The translations under genes were made by a program, and so were the position numbers. A stretch of 64,000 nt of DNA, taken from Cognatishimia sp. MH4019. Lineage in GTDB: Bacteria; Pseudomonadota; Alphaproteobacteria; Rhodobacterales; Rhodobacteraceae. The DNA is taken from positions 124,001-188,000 of the forward strand of contig NZ_JAHTBL010000001.1 in the NCBI RefSeq assembly GCF_020177595.1. The letters run 5' to 3'. Shown here one piece after another: positions 36,416 to 44,725 of the stretch (within the stretch, counting starts at the first letter, position 1; each line of letters opens with the position of its first letter). Below the pieces are notes generated by a model. It was not told where the DNA came from, did no database searches, and was given only the letters and a program-made list of their open reading frames with translations.

Positions 36416-38569
36416 TCAGAGACCTCCGAGCGTCAGGAAATGCGTCTCGCCGGAGCTGTCATCGACGCCATCATTATCGGTGACGGCGAAGGCATTGCCA
36501 GCAACATCCACCGTGAAGCCTTCGATTTTGTCGACCACATAGCCGTTGGGCGCCTGCAGATCGGGGAGGAAGTCGCGGACAATCTCTTTTTGGGCCAGTG
36601 GCAAGTCTGAACCGAGGGGGGCGGCGGTGAGGCCGTCAAGGCTGACCTTCGTGAGTTGCTTGACCTTCGCAGCCGTGCCGATCTGGTTGTCCCGCTCGAC
36701 GATCCAGAGCGCGCCGTCATGGGCGGTGATCTCAGACAGGCCGACCCAGCCGGTCTCGGCCGGTTCTGTCGGGTAATGCACAGCACCCCATTCGCCGGTC
36801 TCGATGGTGTAGCTGATTAGTTTGACGGTGTTTTCCGGGTCATCAGCCCAGCTGCGCTGGATCGCGATCCAGAGCGTGCCGTCGATCAGGGTCACCCCTT
36901 CGGAGCCGAAACGGCGTTCGACGTCCAGCAGCTCTTTCGGGAAGGGGATGCTTTCTTCGATCTCGCCATCGCTATTCACGTGGTAAAGCCCGTGGGGGAT
37001 CATCCGGTCGGTGCGGCCTTCAGAGGCGAGCCAGAAGCCGCCCTCGCCATCGGCTGAAATGCTCTCAAGATCAAGGAGTTGCGCAGGCGCACCGCCGCGG
37101 GTGACGGGGATGCGGTTGGTGATGACAGCAGGGCTTTGCGTGGCGTCGATCCGGAAAATCGAGGGTTGCATCGCGTAAAAGCTGTCATTGACGGCATAGA
37201 GGATCCCGGGCTCAGCAGGATCAGCGGTCAGGCCAGACAGCGCACCCCAGCCGAGGGGGCGGTCGCCTTCCATCACCGAACGGATCGTGGGATAGGCGGG
37301 GGCTGCGTCTTGCAACTCGTAGATCATCACATGGGCGCGGTTGCCGCCATCTTCGATCAGATCGACCTCATTGGCGGTGATGAAGAGGTTGCGTTCGGGG
37401 ATCGCAACAGCGCCTTCGGGACCGACGCCAGAGGGCAGGGCCTGCACAAATTCAGGATCGCCGCCCGTGTCGCGGTAGACGCCGACGAGGCTGGAGCGTT
37501 CGAGCAGGATGAACATGTAGGTGGCGTCGGCGAAGGTCCCAATCTCCATCCCTTCAGGCTCGACGCCTTTGTTGCCAGAGCGGCGTTCGGGATAGTGGCC
37601 CAGCATCGCGGCCTCGTATTCCAGTTGCAGACCGCTTTCAAAAAGCTCGGTGCCGTCCTTGTTGAAGATCGTGAAGCCGCGCGAGCCGCCTTTCCAGTCA
37701 CCCTCATTGGCGATCACAAGGCGGTCATTGTCGAGCCACTGGACTGCATCGGGTTCGCGGGGGACATCGGTGAGCGTGCCGTCGAAGGTCAGCGCGCGCT
37801 CTTCATCGACATCGACATTTTGCAGATCAACGCTGCCTGCGGAGAAATGCGAAGCGACAGAGCCATCGGCGTTCAGCACGACGATGTGGTTGTTTTCCTG
37901 CAGCGTCACAGCGATCTGGCCTGCGGCGTTGACGTCGACAAATTCAGGCTCGGGGTCTTCACCGGCGACATCTGCCAAGCCAGTGACGTTTGCGGTGATA
38001 ATACCCGCGCAATCCATCGCGCCGTCCGAGACGGGGATGATTTGCACAGCGCCACCGGGAGCTTGGGGCAGGCCGCCATCGCCGAGGTCTTCGTCACGCT
38101 CATTCTCAATCGCAATGACGACGAAACTGCCATCGGGGGCGGTTGCGGTGCTGTCGGGTTGGCCAGCCAGATCGCAGGAGCCTGTGATCTCGGACGAGGC
38201 GCTGTCGATGGAAACGATCTTGCCCGACGGCGTGGTGTAGCTTTCGGAGGTGTTCACACCGGCAAAGATCGTGCTGCCGATGACGGAGACGGCCGTAGGC
38301 TCGCCGTCCATTGCGATGGTGCCTTTACCCAAGGGGGTCGCGGGATCGGTGATGTCTATCATGCCGATCACGCCCAGCGGACTGTCGGAGTAGACCAGTG
38401 TCATACCGTCTGCAGTGGCCGAGATAATCTCGGGCGAGGTCTCGGCAGTGGCCCCGGCTTCGGAGTTATCCGAGACCGGATAGCTTGCGATCCGGTTGAA
38501 AACGTCAGCGCTCGCCGTTGTGGCCAGCGCAGTCAGAGCGGTCGTGGCAAGTAATGTTTTGAATGTCAT
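36416..38569 (-). CDS. Secreted phytase-like esterase with N-terminal beta-propeller-like domain
   Basis: A 717-aa exported protein with signal peptide MTFKTLLATTALTALATTASA. Residues about 30-420 carry repeated strand motifs (EIISATADGMTLVYSDSPLG, DAVQWLDNDRLVIANEGDW) of the choice-of-anchor I type. Residues about 440-710 match the esterase-like phytase family (WGALSGLTADPAEPGILYAV, LLDLESISADGEGGFWLASE, WVGLSEITAHDGALWIVERD). It probably acts on phosphate esters outside the inner membrane; the true substrate is unknown. A near-consensus Pho box 46 bases upstream supports induction by phosphate starvation. Confidence 0.87.
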   Translation of the reverse strand: MTFKTLLATTALTALATTASADVFNRIASYPVSDNSEAGATAETSPEIISATADGMTLVYSDSPLGVIGMIDITDPATPLGKGTIAMDGEPTAVSVIGSTIFAGVNTSESYTTPSGKIVSIDSASSEITGSCDLAGQPDSTATAPDGSFVVIAIENERDEDLGDGGLPQAPGGAVQIIPVSDGAMDCAGIITANVTGLADVAGEDPEPEFVDVNAAGQIAVTLQENNHIVVLNADGSVASHFSAGSVDLQNVDVDEERALTFDGTLTDVPREPDAVQWLDNDRLVIANEGDWKGGSRGFTIFNKDGTELFESGLQLEYEAAMLGHYPERRSGNKGVEPEGMEIGTFADATYMFILLERSSLVGVYRDTGGDPEFVQALPSGVGPEGAVAIPERNLFITANEVDLIEDGGNRAHVMIYELQDAAPAYPTIRSVMEGDRPLGWGALSGLTADPAEPGILYAVNDSFYAMQPSIFRIDATQSPAVITNRIPVTRGGAPAQLLDLESISADGEGGFWLASEGRTDRMIPHGLYHVNSDGEIEESIPFPKELLDVERRFGSEGVTLIDGTLWIAIQRSWADDPENTVKLISYTIETGEWGAVHYPTEPAETGWVGLSEITAHDGALWIVERDNQIGTAAKVKQLTKVSLDGLTAAPLGSDLPLAQKEIVRDFLPDLQAPNGYVVDKIEGFTVDVAGNAFAVTDNDGVDDSSGETHFLTLGGL

Positions 38570-38578
38570 TGCAGCATC

Positions 38579-38603
38579 CCCCTTGGTTTATCGCGCCAAG
38601 GGG
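38579..38603. promoter_or_regulatory. Inverted repeat overlapping the ribosome binding site of the phytase-like gene
   Basis: Arms CCCCTTGG (38579-38586) and CCAAGGGG (38596-38603) with a 9-base centre. On the coding (minus) strand, the arm nearer the start is the AAGGGG that should serve as Shine-Dalgarno. If transcription starts inside the repeat, no RNA hairpin would form and it would act only as DNA. Confidence 0.5.
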
Positions 38604-38615
38604 TAGGGGCTGCTT

Positions 38616-38633
38616 GCGACAGATATGTGACAG
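38616..38633 (-). promoter_or_regulatory. Pho box (PhoB binding site)
   Basis: On the minus strand, the 18 bases read CTGTCACATATCTGTCGC, two 7-base CTGTCAY-like repeats with a 4-base AT spacer. This differs at two positions from the consensus CTGTCATAWAWCTGTCAY. It is 46 bases before the start of the phytase-like gene. A poor -10-like TACCCC follows 10 bases downstream, as expected where the Pho box replaces the -35 element. Confidence 0.75.
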
Positions 38634-39092
38634 TCAGGCGATTGTGTAAGTCGCGCTAATCGTGACGGGAAAATTGACAGAGCGCGCGATGAAGCAAACC
38701 TCGTGGATGCGGGCGTGGATCGCGTCGGCTTGCGCTTCGGTGCCCTTTTCAAGGGTGATCCGGGGCCGCAGCGCGGCGCTCAGGAAACGGCCTGCGCCCG
38801 AAGGTTCGCTTTCGCCAATGCCTTCGGGGCTGTCCGTGTAGGCGGTCACGATCAGGCCCGCGTCGCTGGCCAAGTGCAAAAACCACAGCATGTGACAGGC
38901 AGAAAGCGCGTTGAGCAGCATGTCTTCGGGATTGTGCAGGCTCGGATCGCCTCCCAGCGCCGGATCGTTGGAGCAGTGGATTTCCGGCTTGCCGGTTGTG
39001 CGCACAGACCACGTTCGATCATAGGCGCGGTAGGCCGAAGTTCCGGTGCCGCGATTGCCGGTCCAGGCGATTTGGGTGGTGAATGTGCTCAT
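38634..39092 (-). CDS. OsmC family protein
   Basis: A 152-aa OsmC/Ohr-superfamily protein, thiol-dependent reductases of organic or fatty acid peroxides. The two reactive cysteines are in LLNALSACHMLWFLHLAS and IHEVCFIARSVNFPV. An N-terminal strand region (TTQIAWTGNRGTGTSAYRAY) begins the fold. It starts 5 bases after the first GT39 gene and so is likely cotranscribed with it. The Pho box of the next gene abuts its stop. Confidence 0.92.
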   Translation of the reverse strand: MSTFTTQIAWTGNRGTGTSAYRAYDRTWSVRTTGKPEIHCSNDPALGGDPSLHNPEDMLLNALSACHMLWFLHLASDAGLIVTAYTDSPEGIGESEPSGAGRFLSAALRPRITLEKGTEAQADAIHARIHEVCFIARSVNFPVTISATYTIA

Positions 39093-39097
39093 GGGCG

Positions 39098-40597
39098 TTA
39101 CTCCGGGGCGAGGCCTTCGGCGCGGAACTGGATAAAACCAGCGGGCAAACGCGAGACGTCGATCCCGGTAAGTTGATCGGCGATTGTGTCCAACTCGGCT
39201 TGGGTACAGACGCCGCGGAAGGGACCTGCTTCTATATCAGCGCGGGCCAGTGCACGGCGCAGGTTTGTGGCGCGCAGGCGGGTATATTCACGCGTGTCGG
39301 CGGCATAGACCGTGTAGGCCCCGCGCGGAAAGCGCATCGTCGGGTCCATCTCGCAGATCAGTAGATGTTCATTAGGTTGCAGGGTCGCGCGCACCGGAGA
39401 CAGGATGTCGGCAATCGGCACGCCGTGGCGCAAGAATGGATCGAGGGCGAGTTGCTCGGCCGGGCGCAGGGGGCCACCGAAAGCAAAGGTCAGCGCGGCG
39501 GCGGCGAGCAGCGCCAGCATGTCTCGGCGCAGGATCAGCGCGAGCACGCAGGCGAGGGCCGCAGATTGCAAAGGCGTGATGACGATCATGTAGCGGGCGT
39601 GCACCTCGTGGGTGCCGAAGATCATCACAGCGGTGAAGATCAGCGCCACGGCTGTGAGCGCCCAAAGCAGTTTATCGCGCGTCAGCAAGGGAAGCGCGAT
39701 GAGCGCGGCGGTGCCTGTCAGGCGCAGCCAGGGGTCATCTGCCAGAACCAGCGCGTGCACATCTGCAAGTGTTAGCCCTGTGATGCGGTCAAGCGAGGGG
39801 AAGAACCGCTCGAACATCTCATTCTCGACGCTGCCTTGCACGGCGTCTTCGCCGGGAAAGCGCAGACCCATATAGAGCTGCCAGGCGAAGGCGAGGATCA
39901 GCGAGACGAAGAACCACAAAGCGAAGCGGCGGTTGTAGGCGATGCGGCGCAGCGCGGCCCGGTTGGCGATGGCCAGTCCGATCAGCGCGAAGACCAGAAA
40001 CGCCAGCGCGATAGGGCCTTTCTGCATCCCGCCCAAAAAGACGGTGCCTGCGAAAACCGGCCAGTAACGCGGATCGCGAAAGGCGGCGATCATGGCCGCC
40101 AAGCCAAGCGTCACGAACAGGGCCGAGCCGGTTTCCAGCATGGCCGACGTGCCCTCGTTCCAGAGATTTTGCGAACTGGCCAGCAACAGCACCGCGCCCA
40201 GCATAATCCAAGGGCGACCGGGCAGGATCACACGCACCAGCAGCGCCGTGGCGCCGAGGCAGGCGGCGGTAAAGATCAGCGACGGCAGGCGCAGTGCGAT
40301 CACATCGCGCAAGCCAAGCTCGAAAAAGCCGCCCGACATCCAATATTGCATCGGCGGTTTCTTAAGCGTCGGTTTGTTGCTGGAATAAACCGCCCACCAA
40401 TCGTTGAGCCGGGCAAAGCTGATGCTGCGCTCGTAGGTGTAGTATTCATCAAAGCGGTGGATCATGCCGAGGCCAAGAAACGGCAGATACCACAGAAAGA
40501 GGCCGAAAATGACGAGCATGACGCTGAGGATCGGCGCGTAGCGCGCCAGAACGGTGCCAAAGCTGTTTGGATGCTGCGGAGAAGAGTTTGAAACCAT
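39098..40597 (-). CDS. GT39/ArnT-like polyprenyl-phosphate-sugar glycosyltransferase, copy 1
   Basis: A 499-aa membrane protein with about ten transmembrane helices and a C-terminal soluble part of about 110 residues. The first outer loop has MIHRFDEYYTYERSISFARL, carrying the acidic pair expected at the active site of GT-C enzymes, then NKPTLKKPPMQYWMSG. This fits the glycosyltransferase 39/83 (PMT_2) superfamily, which moves sugars from lipid carriers to lipid A, proteins or polymers in the periplasm. The acceptor is unknown. It is closely related to the next gene upstream, 85 bases away on the same strand. Confidence 0.88.
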   Translation of the reverse strand: MVSNSSPQHPNSFGTVLARYAPILSVMLVIFGLFLWYLPFLGLGMIHRFDEYYTYERSISFARLNDWWAVYSSNKPTLKKPPMQYWMSGGFFELGLRDVIALRLPSLIFTAACLGATALLVRVILPGRPWIMLGAVLLLASSQNLWNEGTSAMLETGSALFVTLGLAAMIAAFRDPRYWPVFAGTVFLGGMQKGPIALAFLVFALIGLAIANRAALRRIAYNRRFALWFFVSLILAFAWQLYMGLRFPGEDAVQGSVENEMFERFFPSLDRITGLTLADVHALVLADDPWLRLTGTAALIALPLLTRDKLLWALTAVALIFTAVMIFGTHEVHARYMIVITPLQSAALACVLALILRRDMLALLAAAALTFAFGGPLRPAEQLALDPFLRHGVPIADILSPVRATLQPNEHLLICEMDPTMRFPRGAYTVYAADTREYTRLRATNLRRALARADIEAGPFRGVCTQAELDTIADQLTGIDVSRLPAGFIQFRAEGLAPE

Positions 40598-40682
40598 CCC
40601 GAAACCTCAATCGGTGCGCGCTCAGATGCGGACTTGGTAGCACTTTATTCGCGTGAGCTGGCCGTGCAACAACGCCGTCGTG

Positions 40683-42173
40683 TCAGGACTCGGTTTTGAG
40701 GCCCGATGCCGTCCAATGCAGATATCCCCCAGGAAGGGTTTCGGTAAAAAGGTCGCTCAGCATCGGTGAGAGCGTCTCCATTTCCGTTGGAGAACAAACG
40801 CCGCGCAGGGGACCGACAACGTAGCCCCAGTCATCAAGCGCGTCGAGCAGATCGTTTTCGCGCAGTCGAATATAGCGTTGCGTGCCGGCAGCATAAACGG
40901 TGTAGGCACCAGGCGGGATCCGCATGGGCCTGTCCCAAGCGCAGACAATAAACGTCTCTTCGTCGCGCCGGGCGGCGCCGACAGGGGTCAGTACCTCTTG
41001 AAATGTAGCACCGTTGCGCGTGGCGGTTTGCAGGCCAAGTTGGCTCTGTGGGATGAAGGGCCCGCCGATGGCGACTGACAAGGCAATCGCTGCAAGCGCG
41101 CCAAGGTAATCCTTGCGCAAAACGGTTGCGAAAAGCCCGGCGGTTCCGACCGCAAGAAGTGGGGTCAATAGCAGCATATAGCGCCCATAGACGTTACCCG
41201 ATGCCATCCACATGACCAGCACAAAGATGACCGCGATGCCGCTCAGTCCCAGCAAAAGAGGCCGCTTGAGCGTGAACGGAATGACCAGCAGACCAAGAAA
41301 CCCGATCAGCCGAGGGATCGGTTCTTTACCCAGAATGAGGCTGCTGATGGTTGTCCACGATCGGGTAGCTTCGTCCCCGACACCGGGCACGAAGCGGTTA
41401 ATCATCTCTTTCTCGACACTGCCACTGATCGCATCATCCTGCGCAAATCGCAGATCCTGCAATAGCTGCCATGAGAATGCCAGAACAAGCGCCACAAAGG
41501 CCGAGATCCAAAACCACCGATTGTTCACGCGCGTGCGAAGTGGGATGTCTTGCAGCCGGGCGGTGACTGCAAGGCTCAGCACGGCGAAGAGCAAAAAGCC
41601 TAATGCGACGGGGCCCTTCTGTAACCCACCCAGAAAAACGACGAATGCAAAGAGGGGCCAAAGCTTGGGCCGCTCGAATGCGAGCAACATTGCGACAAGC
41701 CCGAGCGTGACAAAGAACGCGGCCCCCTGATCGAGCATGGCCGAGGTCGCATGGTTCCAGAACGCTTGCGAGCTGGCGACGATCAACACAGCGCTGGCTG
41801 TAGCCCAAGGGTACTGCGGCAACACGAGGCGCGCCAAAAGAGCTGTCGCGCCCAGTGTCAGGCCTGCGAACAACAACGATGGTGCACGCAGGGCGACAAC
41901 ATCTGACACGCCCAGTTCCATCAACCCGGCAATCATCCAGTACTGCAAAGGCGGCTTCTTGAGCGTGGGTTCATTTCGGCTGTAGACCGCCCACCAATCC
42001 TCCATGCGGGCAAAGCTAACACTACGCTCAAAAGTGTAAAACTCATCAAAATGTGCAATCATACCGACGCCGATATACTGCGTATACCAGCCAACCAGCA
42101 CGACGATCAGCACCATCGCGACGAGATAAGGCGCACGATCGGCAAAGGATCTTGTGGGTGCAGGCGATGTCAT
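40683..42173 (-). CDS. GT39/ArnT-like polyprenyl-phosphate-sugar glycosyltransferase, copy 2
   Basis: A 496-aa paralogue of the downstream gene. The same motifs are present: MIAHFDEFYTFERSVSFARM, NEPTLKKPPLQYWMIAG, and in the C-terminal part GAYTVYAAGTQRYIRLREND and VGPLRGVCSPTEME against copy 1's GAYTVYAADTREYTRLRATN and AGPFRGVCTQAELD. About ten membrane helices are seen. Tandem copies suggest two acceptor or donor specificities after a duplication. No sugar-phosphate lipid transferase (GT2, ArnC-type) is present in the window to supply the donor. Confidence 0.88.
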   Translation of the reverse strand: MTSPAPTRSFADRAPYLVAMVLIVVLVGWYTQYIGVGMIAHFDEFYTFERSVSFARMEDWWAVYSRNEPTLKKPPLQYWMIAGLMELGVSDVVALRAPSLLFAGLTLGATALLARLVLPQYPWATASAVLIVASSQAFWNHATSAMLDQGAAFFVTLGLVAMLLAFERPKLWPLFAFVVFLGGLQKGPVALGFLLFAVLSLAVTARLQDIPLRTRVNNRWFWISAFVALVLAFSWQLLQDLRFAQDDAISGSVEKEMINRFVPGVGDEATRSWTTISSLILGKEPIPRLIGFLGLLVIPFTLKRPLLLGLSGIAVIFVLVMWMASGNVYGRYMLLLTPLLAVGTAGLFATVLRKDYLGALAAIALSVAIGGPFIPQSQLGLQTATRNGATFQEVLTPVGAARRDEETFIVCAWDRPMRIPPGAYTVYAAGTQRYIRLRENDLLDALDDWGYVVGPLRGVCSPTEMETLSPMLSDLFTETLPGGYLHWTASGLKTES

Positions 42174-42296
42174 AGCAGAATTTCCGGATCAGAACGCTCA
42201 GGCCGCTTTCTATCCTAATTGGCGGTCAGTTCAACGGGCCGCTTGTGTTGTGCTTTGGTTCTTGCACCCTAACCAAAGATCAGCACAGTGTCGGGC

Positions 42297-42743
42297 ATGA
42301 AGATGATCGACATTCCGCCCGTCTGGTTGCTGCTGTGTCTCGGCATCGCCTGGGCGCAATCGACCTATTATCCGGTGCTGAGCCTCGATCATCCGGTGAC
42401 AGACTTTCTGGGCGGTGTGCTAATCGGTAGCGGGCTAATCCTGATTGCCATGGCGGTGGTGGAGTTTCGTAAGTGGAAAACCACGATCATTCCGCATCAA
42501 GAGGCCAACGCGCTGCTGACGACGGGCATCTTTTCGAAATCGCGCAATCCGATTTATCTGGCGGATGCGCTGATCCTGCTGGGCTTTATCCTGCGCTGGG
42601 ATGCTGTGCTGTGTTTGCCGCTGGTGCCGATCTTCATTTGGTGGATCGAGCGGCATTTCATCTTGGATGAGGAACGCCGGTTGCGGTCGAAGTTCGGCGT
42701 GGCGTTTCACCGGTACACCGAAAAGACCCGCCGCTGGCTGTGA
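42297..42743 (+). CDS. Isoprenylcysteine carboxyl methyltransferase/PEMT-like membrane protein
   Basis: A 148-aa protein with three or four helices. The C-terminal half has the family pattern: LLTTGIFSKSRNPIYLADALILLGF followed by FIWWIERHFILDEERRLRSKFGVAFHRYTEKTRRWL, with the Asn-Pro and the Glu-Glu-Arg-x-Leu that line the S-adenosylmethionine site. The substrate in bacteria is unknown; lipid or small-molecule methylation is possible. The start could be the ATG at 42297 or 42303, or the GTG at 42288. Confidence 0.87.
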   Translation: MKMIDIPPVWLLLCLGIAWAQSTYYPVLSLDHPVTDFLGGVLIGSGLILIAMAVVEFRKWKTTIIPHQEANALLTTGIFSKSRNPIYLADALILLGFILRWDAVLCLPLVPIFIWWIERHFILDEERRLRSKFGVAFHRYTEKTRRWL

Positions 42744-42932
42744 CTAGCGCCGCATGGCGCGCTGGGCGATCATGATCAGGACGCGTCCTGCGATCCAAGG
42801 CACCCAGCCGAACATCAGCATCGCGAAAAGGGCCTGAAACGCCGAGCCGCCCTCGGCCACCCAGCCGGTATAAAGCAGAAACCCACACCATGGCAGGCTC
42901 GCCCAGATCAAGAGCCGTCCGGCTGTTTGCAT
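42744..42932 (-). CDS. 62-aa two-helix membrane protein
   Basis: The frame from 42932 has an excellent ribosome binding site (GGGAGG with 8-base spacing). It encodes two hydrophobic helices (LLIWASLPWCGFLLYTGWVA and FAMLMFGWVPWIAGRVLIMIA) with a basic tail (QRAMRR). The stop directly abuts the stop of the converging methyltransferase-like gene. The open frame continues farther upstream across the pntA promoter, but the internal ATG is the sensible start. No known function. Confidence 0.65.
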   Translation of the reverse strand: MQTAGRLLIWASLPWCGFLLYTGWVAEGGSAFQALFAMLMFGWVPWIAGRVLIMIAQRAMRR

Positions 42933-43132
42933 CGTCGATCCTCCCGCTCCATTCTGTCGGTAAAACGCGACGCTAACCCGACGATCCCGCGCAAGCAAAC
43001 GAGCTATTCTGACGCTGTTAGCGCAACAATTGGAAAGGTCAGTTGAACCCAGACCCGCCATTGGGTAGATGACAAATCCTGAAATCGCGCCATCTAAGCG
43101 AAAACAAGACCTTTTAGAGGGGGATGGGAACA

Positions 43133-44713
43133 GTGAAAATCGGAACACCCGCAGAAGTGTTCGAGGGGGAAGCGCGTGTCGCGATGACCCCGGACTCGGC
43201 ACAGCAATTACAAAAGCTGGGCCATGAATGCTTCATCGAAAGCGGTGCAGGCGAAAAGGCTGGCTTCTCGGATGCGGCCTACAAGGAGGCCGGCGTCGAG
43301 GTCATCAAGGGTGCCGCCGCTTTGTGGAAATCGGTCGATGTGATCGCCAAGGTTCGCCCCCCAAGCGATACCGAGGTCAAGCGCCTGACCAAGGGTAAGA
43401 CACTGATTTCGTTCTTCTATCCTGGCTCGAATGAGGCGTTGATGGAGGCGGCTTCCAAGAAGGGCGCCAATATTATCGCGATGGATATGGTGCCTCGCAT
43501 CAGCCGTGCGCAGAAGATGGATGCGCTTAGCTCCATGGCCAATATCGCAGGCTATCGCGCCGTGATCGAGGCGGGTAACAACTTTGGCCGCTTCTTCACC
43601 GGTCAGGTGACAGCCGCTGGCAAGGTTCCCCCCGCGAAGGTTCTGGTTGTGGGCGCTGGCGTCGCCGGTCTGGCTGCAATCGGCACGTCCACGTCGCTGG
43701 GGGCCATCACTTATGCCTTCGATGTGCGCCCTGAAGTGGCCGAACAGATCGAATCGATGGGTGCCGAGTTTGTCTTCCTTGAGTTCGAAGACAGCGAATT
43801 GCCCGACGGCGCGGAGACGGGCGGCTATGCGCCGCCCTCCAGCCCCGAATTCCAGGCCAAGCAGCTTGAGAAATTCCGCGAGATCGCGCCGGATATGGAT
43901 ATCGTGATCACCACCGCACTGATCCCGAACCGCCCTGCACCTGTCCTCTGGACCAAAGACATGGTCGAGATGATGAAGCCCGGCTCGGTCATCGTGGACC
44001 TTGCGGCAGAGCGTGGCGGCAACTGCGAGCTGACCGAGAAGGACGAGAAGATCGTCACCGATAACGGTGTCACGATCATCGGCTACACGGACTTCCCCAG
44101 CCGGATGGCCGCGCAGTCCTCGACGCTGTATTCGACGAATATCCGCCACATGATGGCTGATCTGACGCCAGAGAAAGACGGTGCGGTCAATCACAACATG
44201 GACGACGACGTGATCCGGGGCGCGACCATCGCCTTTGAAGGCGATGTGACCTTCCCGCCGCCGCCACCGAAAGTGCAGGCGATTGCGGCACAGAAGAAAG
44301 AAGCGCCGAAAGAGCTGACGGCAGAAGAGAAACGCGCGCAGGAAGTGGCCGCGTTCAAGAAGCAGACCACGCAGCAAGTGATCTTGCTGGGCGTCGGCGC
44401 GGCACTGGTTCTGGGCATCGGAATGATCCCGGGCATGCCTGCCAGCTTCATGCAGCATTTCATCGTGTTCGTGTTGTCGGTGTTCATCGGCTTCCAGGTG
44501 ATCTGGAACGTCGCGCATTCGCTGCACACACCGCTTATGGCGGTGACGAACGCGATCTCCTCGATCATCATTCTGGGGGCTCTGATCCAGATCGGATCGT
44601 CGAGTTTGCTCATCTCGGTGCTTGCGGCATTGGGTATTTTCATGGCGGCCGTAAACATTTTCGGCGGCTTCCTCGTGACACGGCGCATGCTCGCCATGTT
44701 CCAGAAATCGTAA
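43133..44713 (+). CDS. pntA: NAD(P) transhydrogenase subunit alpha
   Basis: PntA binds NAD(H) and forms part of the proton channel of the inner-membrane transhydrogenase, which makes NADPH from NADH using the proton gradient. The N-terminal part has GTPAEVFEGEARVAMTPDSA, and KVLVVGAGVAGLAAIGTS is the nucleotide-binding loop. Four C-terminal membrane helices (about 415-520) follow a charged linker. The GTG at 43133 is favoured because it gives the family N-terminus MKIGTP and better spacing from AGAGGGGG; the ATG at 43124 is the alternative. Length is 526 aa. pntB follows after 12 bases. Confidence 0.96.
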   Translation: MKIGTPAEVFEGEARVAMTPDSAQQLQKLGHECFIESGAGEKAGFSDAAYKEAGVEVIKGAAALWKSVDVIAKVRPPSDTEVKRLTKGKTLISFFYPGSNEALMEAASKKGANIIAMDMVPRISRAQKMDALSSMANIAGYRAVIEAGNNFGRFFTGQVTAAGKVPPAKVLVVGAGVAGLAAIGTSTSLGAITYAFDVRPEVAEQIESMGAEFVFLEFEDSELPDGAETGGYAPPSSPEFQAKQLEKFREIAPDMDIVITTALIPNRPAPVLWTKDMVEMMKPGSVIVDLAAERGGNCELTEKDEKIVTDNGVTIIGYTDFPSRMAAQSSTLYSTNIRHMMADLTPEKDGAVNHNMDDDVIRGATIAFEGDVTFPPPPPKVQAIAAQKKEAPKELTAEEKRAQEVAAFKKQTTQQVILLGVGAALVLGIGMIPGMPASFMQHFIVFVLSVFIGFQVIWNVAHSLHTPLMAVTNAISSIIILGALIQIGSSSLLISVLAALGIFMAAVNIFGGFLVTRRMLAMFQKS

Positions 44714-44725
44714 GGAGCAGGGGTC

